DNA of 19,130 bases from an uncultured Bacilli bacterium (GTDB lineage: Bacteria > Bacillota_I > Bacilli_A > RF39 > UBA660): contig CALVWH010000065.1 in assembly GCA_944364705.1 (NCBI GenBank), positions 1-19,130 of the forward strand. Direction: 5' to 3'. Under the pieces are notes generated by a model, which worked only from the letters and a program-made list of their open reading frames with translations, was not told the DNA's origin and searched no databases. Below are positions 5,510-12,783 of the stretch, in pieces (position 1 is the first letter of the stretch; each line of letters begins with the position of its first letter). The position numbers and the translations under genes were made by a program.

Positions 5510-8053
5510 TTAAATATTTTCTTCTCTTAAAGCATCTAAAATGTTTTCTTTCTTTATTTTTCTAGAAGCATACATCATAGAAATTAAAACAATGATAAAG
5601 ACTCCAAAAATTGCTAGAAGAATACTTTTTACAGGAATTAAAATTTGATCAAAAGATACCATAGAATCAACGTTACAATAAATTAAATAGGTAACAAATA
5701 AAGAAACGGGTATTCCATAAAGTAAAGCTTTCATTCCAACAAAGAAGCTTTCAAAATAAAGTACTTTGTTAAATCCTTTTGGACTAAGTCCCATGCTTCG
5801 TAACATTGCAAATTCTTTTCTTCTTAAAGAAACACTAGTATGAATGGTATTAAATACACTAGTAACACCAATTAAAGTAACTAAGGCAATAAATCCATAA
5901 AGTAAAATTTGTAAAACTAAAATAAGGTTTCTTTCTTCTTTTATAGATTCTTTCACATTGTTATAATATGCGTAATCCAATCCTTTTTCCGAAAGTTTTG
6001 ATAAACTTTTATCTAAATGTTCATAGGTATCGTTTACTTTAATATAAATCTCTTGTGATAAACTATCTTCATTTAATCCAGAAATCTTTGCTTGTTCTTT
6101 TTGGAAAAGAGTCTGATAAAAATCTTCGTTTACAACTAACGATAATTCACTATCGTACATTCCTAAAATTGGTTGATCTGACCGCTGAACAGAAATGGTT
6201 TGAAGCGGATCATCACAAATTTCAGAATCACAATAGTTTGAATAAAGGGTTAAGGTAGGATCTTCTTGAAACACTTGATAATTATAAACTTTTCGACTTT
6301 GATTTACTTTATATTCATAATCTCTTTTTTTATTATATAAAATTGGTGAGGTATCTTTTAATCCATTTTCTTTGGCATAGGTTTGAAAATCCTCGTTACT
6401 TAAAATAATCAGTGCGACATAATAAGAAGAATTTTTCATATGTTTTTTTGCTTGTGAAGTTAACGTTGATCGATCATACGAATTTTCGTAATTGTTTCGG
6501 CGAAAAAACGTAGATTCTGCAATATCTTCGTTTTGTAAAATTTCTAAAGTTACTCTATCTATTTTTTGCCAATCGGAATCATATAAAGAAACCATAATAT
6601 CATAATTTGGTAGTTCCATACTTTCGTTACTTGCTTTGATTCCATAGTTTAATAAAGAGGAAAAAGAAATAAACATAACAATGCTAATAAATAAAGAAGC
6701 AACGGTTATACGGTACTTTTTCTTATTTCTTTTCATGTTTTTATAAGCAAGTTCGCCTTCGATTCCAAAGATCTTTCTTACCCATTTTCTTGTTTTTAAT
6801 TTTTTACCTTTGATTTTAATATCATCATTTTGCCGAATGGCTTCAATTGGAGTAATTCTACTTGCACGATATGCGGGGATAAAGGCAGAAGCAAGTAAGG
6901 TTATGATCATAAAGAGAATTGGTACGATTAAGAAAAATGGATAAGTAACTAACGTTAAAGGGATTCCATCGAAAGCAAACGGAATTAAGTGATTGATACA
7001 GAAGATAACAATTCCAATTCCAAGATAAGCTCCTAAAATTCCTAATGGAATTCCAATAAGTCCAACCACAACAGCTTCAAAGAAAACAGTATGTCTAATT
7101 TGTTTTTTAGTCGCTCCAATACTAGAAAATAACCCAAATTGTTTTTTTCGTTCCATGACAGAAATCGCAAAACCATTATAAATAACAACAATGCATCCGA
7201 TAGAGATAATGGTTAAGATAATAAGGATAAGTCCGCGAAGTCCACTCGTAATATTTTCATATCTACTTGCTCCATAAACGGAAAGTAAGGAATCGTTATA
7301 ATTAGAATCTTCCATAGAATTTCCTAAATTTTTTAATAATAAATCTCCTTTTTTATACGCAGAAGATGGATTTTTGAAACGAATGGTAACTCTTAGCATA
7401 TCTTCTTTCTCATAATGGTCCAAATACGTAAAAATACTATAACCGGCAGCGGAATAATCTTCGCTTGAACTTCGATCCACAATTCCGACAATGGTATATT
7501 GTTTGGTATCTTTTACGGAAATAGAGTCCTTTTCTTCATCGAAAGCAACATTATCATAGGTTTCTCCTTCGGTTGTTTGTCTTGGTCCGTAGTTTAAGGT
7601 TAGAACTTCTCCTACTTCGTAGTTAACGTCTCCATTGGTTGCGATATGAGAAGAAATAACAACTTCATCTTCTTTTTTTGGAAGTCTTCCGGATAAAAGA
7701 TGCAAATCTTGTAATCCGTCTTTGGTTAATCCTTCTAAATATAAATATGGCTTATATTCATTCCCGGAATTTTCTAAAAGAGAAAATCCAAGGGGTTTAC
7801 CATAATAATAGGTTTCCACATCCACGTTATGTTCTACTAAGTTCATTTTGTTTGCATTGACATGATCGATACGTAAATGCCAATTTCCAGTGCTTTCGAT
7901 ATTGCTTTGAATCAAATAATGACGCACACTGGAAAATAATAAACCAATTCCTACCATAAGAGCCGTGGATAACATGACTCCCACAATGGTTACTATGGTT
8001 CGTTTGGGATTCATTTTCAAGTGTTTGCAAGTAAGTTTATTTAAGATTTTCAT
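5510..8053 (-). CDS. FtsX/MacB-type ABC transporter permease with two repeats
   Basis: An 847-residue permease with two FtsX-like halves. Half one: TM1 at about 19-41, an extracytoplasmic MacB-PCD-like domain (45-270), then TM at about 274-298, 322-353 and 371-395. Half two: TM at about 448-469, a second large external domain (470-700), and three more TM in the last 140 residues. The coupling segments MERKKQFGLFSSIGATKKQIR and LRRKEFAMLRSMGLSPKGF are typical of this superfamily. Such two-repeat permeases export or sense peptides, lipids or lantibiotics, or act by mechanotransmission. It starts as TAATG overlapping the ATPase stop by one base, so the pair is translationally coupled. The adjacent kinase and regulator suggest an envelope or peptide stress response; the substrate cannot be deduced. 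Confidence 0.9.
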   Translation of the reverse strand: MKILNKLTCKHLKMNPKRTIVTIVGVMLSTALMVGIGLLFSSVRHYLIQSNIESTGNWHLRIDHVNANKMNLVEHNVDVETYYYGKPLGFSLLENSGNEYKPYLYLEGLTKDGLQDLHLLSGRLPKKEDEVVISSHIATNGDVNYEVGEVLTLNYGPRQTTEGETYDNVAFDEEKDSISVKDTKQYTIVGIVDRSSSEDYSAAGYSIFTYLDHYEKEDMLRVTIRFKNPSSAYKKGDLLLKNLGNSMEDSNYNDSLLSVYGASRYENITSGLRGLILIILTIISIGCIVVIYNGFAISVMERKKQFGLFSSIGATKKQIRHTVFFEAVVVGLIGIPLGILGAYLGIGIVIFCINHLIPFAFDGIPLTLVTYPFFLIVPILFMIITLLASAFIPAYRASRITPIEAIRQNDDIKIKGKKLKTRKWVRKIFGIEGELAYKNMKRNKKKYRITVASLFISIVMFISFSSLLNYGIKASNESMELPNYDIMVSLYDSDWQKIDRVTLEILQNEDIAESTFFRRNNYENSYDRSTLTSQAKKHMKNSSYYVALIILSNEDFQTYAKENGLKDTSPILYNKKRDYEYKVNQSRKVYNYQVFQEDPTLTLYSNYCDSEICDDPLQTISVQRSDQPILGMYDSELSLVVNEDFYQTLFQKEQAKISGLNEDSLSQEIYIKVNDTYEHLDKSLSKLSEKGLDYAYYNNVKESIKEERNLILVLQILLYGFIALVTLIGVTSVFNTIHTSVSLRRKEFAMLRSMGLSPKGFNKVLYFESFFVGMKALLYGIPVSLFVTYLIYCNVDSMVSFDQILIPVKSILLAIFGVFIIVLISMMYASRKIKKENILDALREENI

Positions 8054-8733
8054 TAGGCCACCTTCTCATCTTTTATGATATGGCCATCTTCTAAATTAAT
8101 AATGCGATCAGCAGTGAGTGCTAATTGATAATCGTGGGTAATCATGATGATGGTTTGATGATATTTTTTGTTGGATAGTTTTAGTAATTCCATAATTTCT
8201 TTCGAAGTTTTGCTGTCTAGGTTTCCGGTTGGTTCATCGGCTAAAAGTAACGATGGACGATTCATTAAGGCTCTTCCAATGGATACTCTTTGTTGTTGTC
8301 CTCCGGATAGCTCGTTTGGAAGATGAGAGACTCTATTTTTTAATCCTAAGGTGGTGATTAATTCTTCTAAGTAATCTTCATCTACTGGTTTGCTATCTAA
8401 TAAGATTGGTAAGGTAATGTTTTCTTTTACGTTTAAAATGGGAATTAAGTTGTAAAATTGATAAATTAATCCAACTTGTCTTCTTCGAAAAATGGCTAGG
8501 TTGTTTTCGTTTAGTTTATAAACGTCTTCGCCATCGACGTAAATTTTTCCTGAAGTTGGTCTGTCAACTCCTCCTAAAAGGTGTAAAAGGGTACTTTTTC
8601 CACTTCCAGAAGAACCGACAATTGCGACAAATTCTCCTTTTTCTACGGAAAAGGATACATGGTCTAAAGCTACTACTTTGGTGTTTCCTTTACCATAAAT
8701 TTTTGTTAAATTTTCTACTTTTAAAATTTCCAT
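8053..8733 (-). CDS. ABC transporter ATP-binding protein (MacB/LolD/BceA type)
   Basis: A 226-residue nucleotide-binding subunit with all motifs intact: Walker A GSSGSGKST (40-48), Q-loop Q93, signature LSGGQQQR (143-150), Walker B LLLADEPTGNLD (163-174, catalytic Glu168) and switch His201 in MITHD. The sequence is typical of the ATPases that pair with FtsX/MacB permeases, including BceA and Vex2. It powers the coupled permease just downstream. The ATG follows AAAGGAGTAGTT. It is the first gene after a promoter carrying ~11-bp direct repeats, so its transcription is probably controlled by the two-component system encoded immediately upstream. Confidence 0.95.
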   Translation of the reverse strand: MEILKVENLTKIYGKGNTKVVALDHVSFSVEKGEFVAIVGSSGSGKSTLLHLLGGVDRPTSGKIYVDGEDVYKLNENNLAIFRRRQVGLIYQFYNLIPILNVKENITLPILLDSKPVDEDYLEELITTLGLKNRVSHLPNELSGGQQQRVSIGRALMNRPSLLLADEPTGNLDSKTSKEIMELLKLSNKKYHQTIIMITHDYQLALTADRIINLEDGHIIKDEKVA

Positions 8734-8754
8734 AACTACTCCTTTCTGTTTTTC

Positions 8755-8812
8755 ATTATACTCTTACTTTATGACTAGCAAATGACAAAAAGAGTTACAA
8801 ATTCGTCACAAA
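8755..8812 (-). promoter_or_regulatory. Promoter of the ABC genes with ~11-bp tandem repeats (probable regulator operator)
   Basis: On the minus strand a perfect TATAAT (8755-8760) has no good -35 box (ATTTGC at 17-bp spacing). Upstream lie three TTTGT-type elements: TTTGTGACGAA (8802-8812), TTTGTAACTCT (8791-8801) and TTTTGTCATTT (8780-8790). The first two share TTTGTxAC exactly one helical turn apart, the third is shifted by one base. Direct repeats with 10-11 bp period, ending over a poor -35, are what OmpR/PhoB-family activators use. The regulator itself is inferred from proximity. Confidence 0.55.
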
Positions 8813-10033
8813 CTAAATGTCGGTTCGATAAAATTTTAAGAAAAATGTAGTTCCTTTTCCTTTTTCGCTTTCTACAGAGATATCGGCTCCTTGTTTTTTT
8901 AAAATGACAAAGGCCATATTTAATCCGATTCCAATGCTTTCTTTGTTTGAATTTCCTTTATAAAAGCGTTTGAAGATTAGTTTTTGTTCTTTTTTATCGA
9001 TTCCTTCTCCATGGTCGGTTATTTTTATCATGGTATATAATCGATTATCTTCGACAGTTATTTCGATGGTTTGTTTTTCTTTGCTATGTTCGTGAGCATT
9101 TTTTAAGATGTTGATCATGGCTTCTTTTGTCCAGTGCCCATCGGTTTCGATTTGAATAAGAGGATCACAGGTAATGGAAACTTTTTGTTCTTTTAATTCG
9201 ATTGGGATTTGGATTAGTTCTAAGGCTTCCTTAATTAGTTTATGAACGGTTACTTTTTCTTTTTTTAATTCGATCATACCACTATCTAGTCTTGATATTT
9301 TTAGTAAGGAAGATACCAACCATTCGATTCTTTCTAGTTGTGTTTTGTTTTTTCCAAGGAATTCTTTTCGTTCTTCTTCGGTTAATTCGTTGTTGTAAAG
9401 AAGATCGTTAATGACATACATACTGGTTAATGGTGTTTTTATTTGATGGGAGATATCGGATAGAACGGTTTCTAATTCTTTTTTTCCTTCGACGGCTTTT
9501 TCTTTTTGTTCTTTTAATAGAACGGTTATTTTATAGATATCGTTTTTTAGACTACTGATTTCGCCTTCTTCATAATCTTTGACATCAAAGGTATCTTTTC
9601 CGTTTAAAACATCGATCATATATTGGTTAATTTCACGAATCTTTTTCTGATTTTTTCGAAAAAAGCGGTAATAAAAGAAACTGATGATACTAAAAATACC
9701 AATGGTAAAAGAGAAAAAGAAAAGATAAAAATGATTTCGTTTTTTTGTAATATAGGAAAAATAATCTAAATCATCGATATCGACGATTCCATATTTTTTT
9801 AAAATTTCTTCTCCTTGGTTTTCTTCTCCGGATAGAATTGCATCAATCAAATCCGATTCTAGTTCTGGATGTTTTTCGGTAATGTTTCCAACGACATAAT
9901 TCATTTCTTGATAAAAGTCTTTTTTATAATTCAAATAAAAGAAATTACTGATTATAAAAGCAAAGATTAATAAGATGAAAAGAAATAGAATTTCTGATCG
10001 AATCCATTTTTTTCCTTCCTTTCCTTTTAACAT
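8813..10033 (-). CDS. Two-component sensor histidine kinase
   Basis: A 406-residue membrane kinase: TM1 (about 13-34), an external loop of roughly 65 residues, TM2 (102-124), a HAMP-like linker, then HisKA with His196 in LSDISHQIKTPLTS. The HATPase domain has N312 (N box NILKNAHEHS), G1 DHGEGI (340-345) and G2 GIGLNM (368-373). All catalytic residues are present. The loop is too long for the intramembrane-sensing BceS type and closer in layout to VncS-like kinases next to Vex transporters. It phosphorylates the response regulator encoded just upstream, whose stop overlaps its start by 7 bases. The signal is unknown; peptide or envelope stress is inferred from the ABC neighbours. Confidence 0.93.
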   Translation of the reverse strand: MLKGKEGKKWIRSEILFLFILLIFAFIISNFFYLNYKKDFYQEMNYVVGNITEKHPELESDLIDAILSGEENQGEEILKKYGIVDIDDLDYFSYITKKRNHFYLFFFSFTIGIFSIISFFYYRFFRKNQKKIREINQYMIDVLNGKDTFDVKDYEEGEISSLKNDIYKITVLLKEQKEKAVEGKKELETVLSDISHQIKTPLTSMYVINDLLYNNELTEEERKEFLGKNKTQLERIEWLVSSLLKISRLDSGMIELKKEKVTVHKLIKEALELIQIPIELKEQKVSITCDPLIQIETDGHWTKEAMINILKNAHEHSKEKQTIEITVEDNRLYTMIKITDHGEGIDKKEQKLIFKRFYKGNSNKESIGIGLNMAFVILKKQGADISVESEKGKGTTFFLKFYRTDI

Positions 10034-10710
10034 GGTTTTACTCCAATCTTATAACCAATTCCTCGAACGGTTTCGATTATTTTAGGATTGGTTGGATCTT
10101 CTTCGATTTTTTCTCTTATTCTTTTGATGTATACGGTTAAGGTATTATCGTTTACGTATTCTTCGTTAACGTCCCAAATATCGGCTAGGATTTTTTCTCT
10201 TGTAAATACTTTATCTGGAGAGAGTGCTAAGGTTAAGAAGATTTTGTATTCTAAAGCGGTTAACATCACGTCTTTGCCATTTTTTAATACTTTGGCTTGT
10301 TTTAAGTCGATGGTGATGTTTTTGATTTGAATGGTGCTTGGATTGTTTTGTTTTACTCTTCTAAGAACGTTTTTAATACGTGAAACTAATTCTCTTGCTT
10401 TAAATGGTTTGGTAACATAGTCATCGGCTCCCATATCAAGTCCCATAACAATGGATACTTCTAAATCGTTGGCGGTTAAAAAGATGATCGGAATGTCTTT
10501 TTGTTTTTTGATTTCTTTGAACAAGGAAAAACCATCTTGATCTGGTAAGTTTAGATCGAGTAAGATTAAATCGATGGGTTGTTGTTTTAAAAAGTTAAGT
10601 ACGTTTTTCGCACAGTCGTGTTCGAATACTTCGAATCCTTCTTGTTTTAAATAATAGCGTAATCCTAAACGAATGGTATCGTCGTCTTCTACTAATAAAA
10701 TGTTTGTCAT
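10027..10710 (-). CDS. OmpR/PhoB-family response regulator
   Basis: A 227-residue regulator. Its receiver domain has the acidic pocket in VEDDD (residues 8-11), phospho-acceptor Asp52 in LLDLNLPD, Thr79 in FLTA and Lys101 in TKPF. A C-terminal winged helix follows (about 130-225), with LTALEYKIFLTLAL and VYIKRIREKIEEDP leading to VRGIGYKI. I place the start at the ATG at 10710, with GGTGAT in front, because the receiver begins MTNILLVEDD; the longer in-frame reading to 10746 would run into the promoter. It is first in a regulator-kinase-ATPase-permease series, likely activating the ABC promoter at 8755-8812 and perhaps its own. Confidence 0.95.
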   Translation of the reverse strand: MTNILLVEDDDTIRLGLRYYLKQEGFEVFEHDCAKNVLNFLKQQPIDLILLDLNLPDQDGFSLFKEIKKQKDIPIIFLTANDLEVSIVMGLDMGADDYVTKPFKARELVSRIKNVLRRVKQNNPSTIQIKNITIDLKQAKVLKNGKDVMLTALEYKIFLTLALSPDKVFTREKILADIWDVNEEYVNDNTLTVYIKRIREKIEEDPTNPKIIETVRGIGYKIGVKPC

Positions 10711-10725
10711 AATATCACCAATTTC

Positions 10726-10731
10726 ATTATA
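10726..10731 (-). promoter_or_regulatory. -10 box of the response regulator gene
   Basis: A perfect TATAAT lies 15 bases before the regulator ATG. There is no matching -35; the space is filled by the T-run and stem of the preceding hairpin. That fits an activator-dependent (possibly autoregulated) or weak promoter. Confidence 0.5.
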
Positions 10732-10732
10732 C

Positions 10733-10766
10733 AAAAAAAAAGACAAAAAACGATGAATTTTTTGTC
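10733..10766 (-). terminator. AT-rich terminator or operator between the 74-aa gene and the regulator
   Basis: Minus strand: GACAAAAAA (10758-10766), a 7-base loop, TTTTTTGTC (10742-10750), then nine T residues. It lies 17 bases after the stop of the small membrane-protein gene, where a terminator is expected. The stem is weak in GC, and its TTTTGTC arm resembles the ABC-promoter repeats, so it could also be an operator for the regulator. Confidence 0.45.
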
Positions 10767-10782
10767 ATAAACAAGAAAAATT

Positions 10783-11007
10783 TTATTTTTTTGGAAGGTG
10801 GATATACTTTCTAGGAGCCTCTTCTTCTTCTACAAAGTATTCTTCCTCTTCTTCTAATTTTTGAAGGTTATTATTTAATCTTTTTTCATTGATACTTTCT
10901 CTTTGTTTTTTTTCTAAACTTTTTTTTATTGCTTTATAGGTTGCTAAACTAACACAGGCAGCTCCTGCAGCAGCAGTTACACCAAGAATAACTTTTTTCT
11001 TTTCCAT
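10783..11007 (-). CDS. Small single-pass membrane protein, unknown
   Basis: A 74-residue protein: a short Lys-rich start, one Ala/Gly-rich transmembrane or signal-anchor segment (about residues 6-26), a basic stretch, then a Glu-rich helix (LQKLEEEEEYFVEEEEAP) and a basic end. There is no Cys lipobox or signal-peptidase motif I trust, so it is probably anchored with a charged cytosolic tail. It has a clear AAAGGAG ribosome binding site and its own TTTACA-N17-TATAAT promoter, which supports it being a real gene. I recognise no family. Its operon status relative to the regulator downstream depends on whether the hairpin at 10733-10766 terminates. Confidence 0.7.
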   Translation of the reverse strand: MEKKKVILGVTAAAGAACVSLATYKAIKKSLEKKQRESINEKRLNNNLQKLEEEEEYFVEEEEAPRKYIHLPKK

Positions 11008-11032
11008 ATGCTTTCTCCTTTCTGTATTTGTT

Positions 11033-11061
11033 ATTATACTCTGTTTTCTTTACTTTGTAAA
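11033..11061 (-). promoter_or_regulatory. Promoter of the 74-aa membrane protein gene
   Basis: Minus strand TTTACA and perfect TATAAT with a 17-base spacer; the -10 box is 25 bases before the start codon. This makes the structured element at 11098-11151 lie upstream of the likely transcription start rather than in the leader. Confidence 0.6.
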
Positions 11062-11097
11062 ATTAAGGCAATGAACGTGTTACCGTTTTTATCTTAA

Positions 11098-11151
11098 ATG
11101 ATACATAAATCACGGCTCTAAATTTTCTCCTTAACTTTTTTCATGTATCAT
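11098..11151. repeat. 9-bp inverted repeat enclosing a 36-base segment
   Basis: ATGATACAT (11098-11106) and ATGTATCAT (11143-11151) are perfectly complementary. On the minus strand the loop contains an AAGGAG and GAGCCGTGA. It sits between the pilin stop and the promoter of the next gene. It matches no riboswitch consensus that I can recall, and it is not followed by a U tract. Possible roles: 3' structure of pilin mRNA, or a DNA-binding palindrome. Confidence 0.5.
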
Positions 11152-11302
11152 CGAAATCAGCTTTTTTTATAAAGTTTCATCCCTAACTTTGGTATTTCTT
11201 ATCCTACGTTACTTTATACTATTTTTTTAGAAAACTCTTCGAATTTTACAAATATAAAACAAATTTTATTTTATCGCTCCAAGTTTATCGGTAATTCTCT
11301 TA

Positions 11303-11671
11303 TCAATTGTTTTCAATAATATAATATCCATAATGTTTTGATGATCTTTTCACCACTTGTACTGATACTTGATCATCTGTAATGGGTTCCTGTGTTTCTG
11401 GATTTACTAAATCTTCATCTAAATATCCAGATTGTTGCAACTGAGAAATCGTAATAATTAACGTTTCATCATTATTTTGTGGCAATTCTTCTCGGTGTTC
11501 ATTTCCCCAAAGTCTAGCTGCTTCAACAATCGCATCCAACTGTTTCTCATACGTTTCTTCCTTTGAATTTTTAATAATTTTTGTTACTGGTTGAACAGCA
11601 ATCAACATAATTACTGCAAGAATTGTTACAACTCCTAAAATTTCAATCAACGTAAATCCTTTGTTCTTCAT
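11303..11671 (-). CDS. Type IV prepilin-like protein, candidate major pilin
   Basis: A 122-residue class III prepilin. The leader MKNKG is followed by FTLIE, giving the Gly(-1)/Phe(+1)/Glu(+5) signature for PilD cleavage and methylation, then a hydrophobic assembly helix (FTLIEILGVVTILAVIMLIA) and a small soluble domain (about 80 residues, no Cys pair). The 'QPVTKIIKNSKEETYEKQLDAIVEAARLW' layout resembles ComGC/PilA-like small pilins; I split that only as a description of the helix end. Start at the ATG after AGGTGGTC. It stands alone on the minus strand with its own very strong promoter, unlike the other two pilin-like genes, so it is the best candidate for the abundant subunit. Confidence 0.85.
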   Translation of the reverse strand: MKNKGFTLIEILGVVTILAVIMLIAVQPVTKIIKNSKEETYEKQLDAIVEAARLWGNEHREELPQNNDETLIITISQLQQSGYLDEDLVNPETQEPITDDQVSVQVVKRSSKHYGYYIIENN

Positions 11672-11694
11672 TTTTGACCACCTATTCTATTTTC

Positions 11695-11723
11695 ATTATA
11701 AAGAAAAGAAAAAGAAAAGTCAA
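11695..11723 (-). promoter_or_regulatory. Strong sigma-A promoter of the candidate major pilin
   Basis: Minus strand TTGACT-N17-TATAAT. The -35 box overlaps the last codons and stop of the PDZ-Lon protease gene, and the -10 box is 24 bases before the pilin ATG. It gives the pilin an independent transcript. Confidence 0.75.
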
Positions 11724-12748
11724 TTTTCCTTTTCTTTTTCTTCTAAACTTTTCAAATAATTTACAGCTTCTTCAAACGTTGCCACCGGTTTTAACGTTAA
11801 ATCATAATTTCTTTCTTTCACAAGTTTTTCTGCATCTTCTAAATTTTCATAAGGAAGGATAAACAAATCCGCATCTTCTTTTACTGCTCCTTTAATTTTA
11901 TAGTCAATGCCACCAATTTCTCCTACCGTTCCATCTTCATCAATCGTACCCGTACCAACAATTTTATATCCTTTCGTTAAATCCTCTTCCGTTAATAAAT
12001 CATAGATAGTTAATGTTAACATCAGACCACCAGAAGGACCAGATTCACTTCGAGAAGTTAAAATTTCAATTTCCGGATCGGTTTTTAATTGTTTCAAAGA
12101 AGAATTGCTGACACCAATCAAAGAGATTCCTTGAATGGTTTGAATCGTTCCATATTTTTCTTCTTCTTTTCCATCTGCTAACACAGTAAACGTTACCTTT
12201 TCTCCATCTTTTTTCGCACGAATCAAAGAAAGCAATTCTTTTCTTGTTTGAATTTCTTTTCCATCGGCTGCAAGAATTTGATCCCCAATTTCTAAATTTG
12301 TATCCGCTTCCTTATCAATATAAGTAACATAAACTTCTTCTTTTAAGACTTCAATCGGAAGATTTAACGCACGATACGCAACATAAATCGCATTTTGATT
12401 CGATTCTTCCATTAAAATTTTATTTCGCCAATTTGCTTGCTTTAACGTTTCATCATCATATTTTAAATCTTCTTCTTTTACAATATCCCAATCTTTATTC
12501 ATTAAAGCATATAAATAAAGAGCTGGCGTAGCTTTCCTTTCTGAAACATAGGCATAATTAAAACTTCCTTTCGAAGTTGTTGCATTCTCCACGTTCACTT
12601 TTTCTTCTATGTTAATCGCTCCACCTGGTTCATCAATATAAAAAGGAAGAGGCAAAAAACAAAACAAAAAAAACACAAAGTAAATCAAAAAAAACTTATA
12701 GTTTTCTTTCATGATTTTTTTACACGCTTCATAAAATTTATTAAGCAT
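11720..12748 (-). CDS. ylbL: Membrane-anchored PDZ-Lon (S16) protease, YlbL type
   Basis: A 342-residue protein: one N-terminal TM anchor (about 18-37), an extracytoplasmic region, a PDZ domain (about 135-205; NLEIGDQILAADGKEI) and a C-terminal Lon-like protease domain (210-320). The serine nucleophile is Ser239 in SGPSGG and the dyad Lys is most likely Lys284 in IGGIDYKIKGA, aligned with the Lon catalytic pair. It lacks the AAA+ module, as YlbL proteins do. It probably cleaves envelope or secreted substrates outside the membrane; in Bacillus YlbL and CtpA act on the division inhibitor YneA. The ATG follows AAAGGAGG. It is divergent from the YlbJ-like gene by only 35 bases; ylbJ and ylbL are near-neighbours in Bacillus too. 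Confidence 0.88.
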   Translation of the reverse strand: MLNKFYEACKKIMKENYKFFLIYFVFFLFCFLPLPFYIDEPGGAINIEEKVNVENATTSKGSFNYAYVSERKATPALYLYALMNKDWDIVKEEDLKYDDETLKQANWRNKILMEESNQNAIYVAYRALNLPIEVLKEEVYVTYIDKEADTNLEIGDQILAADGKEIQTRKELLSLIRAKKDGEKVTFTVLADGKEEEKYGTIQTIQGISLIGVSNSSLKQLKTDPEIEILTSRSESGPSGGLMLTLTIYDLLTEEDLTKGYKIVGTGTIDEDGTVGEIGGIDYKIKGAVKEDADLFILPYENLEDAEKLVKERNYDLTLKPVATFEEAVNYLKSLEEKEKEN

Positions 12749-12783
12749 AACTGGCCTCCTTTCTATAAGAATATGGTGATATC

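Noticed and set aside
10711..10746. Longer response regulator starting upstream of MTNILLVEDD
   Set aside because: The extension covers the -10 box and ribosome binding site and is not part of a receiver domain.
11098..11151. Riboswitch (purine, preQ1 or c-di-GMP class)
   Set aside because: Only scattered short similarities (GAGCCGT, AAGGAG); conserved cores of these classes are missing, and the likely promoter of the next gene lies downstream of it.
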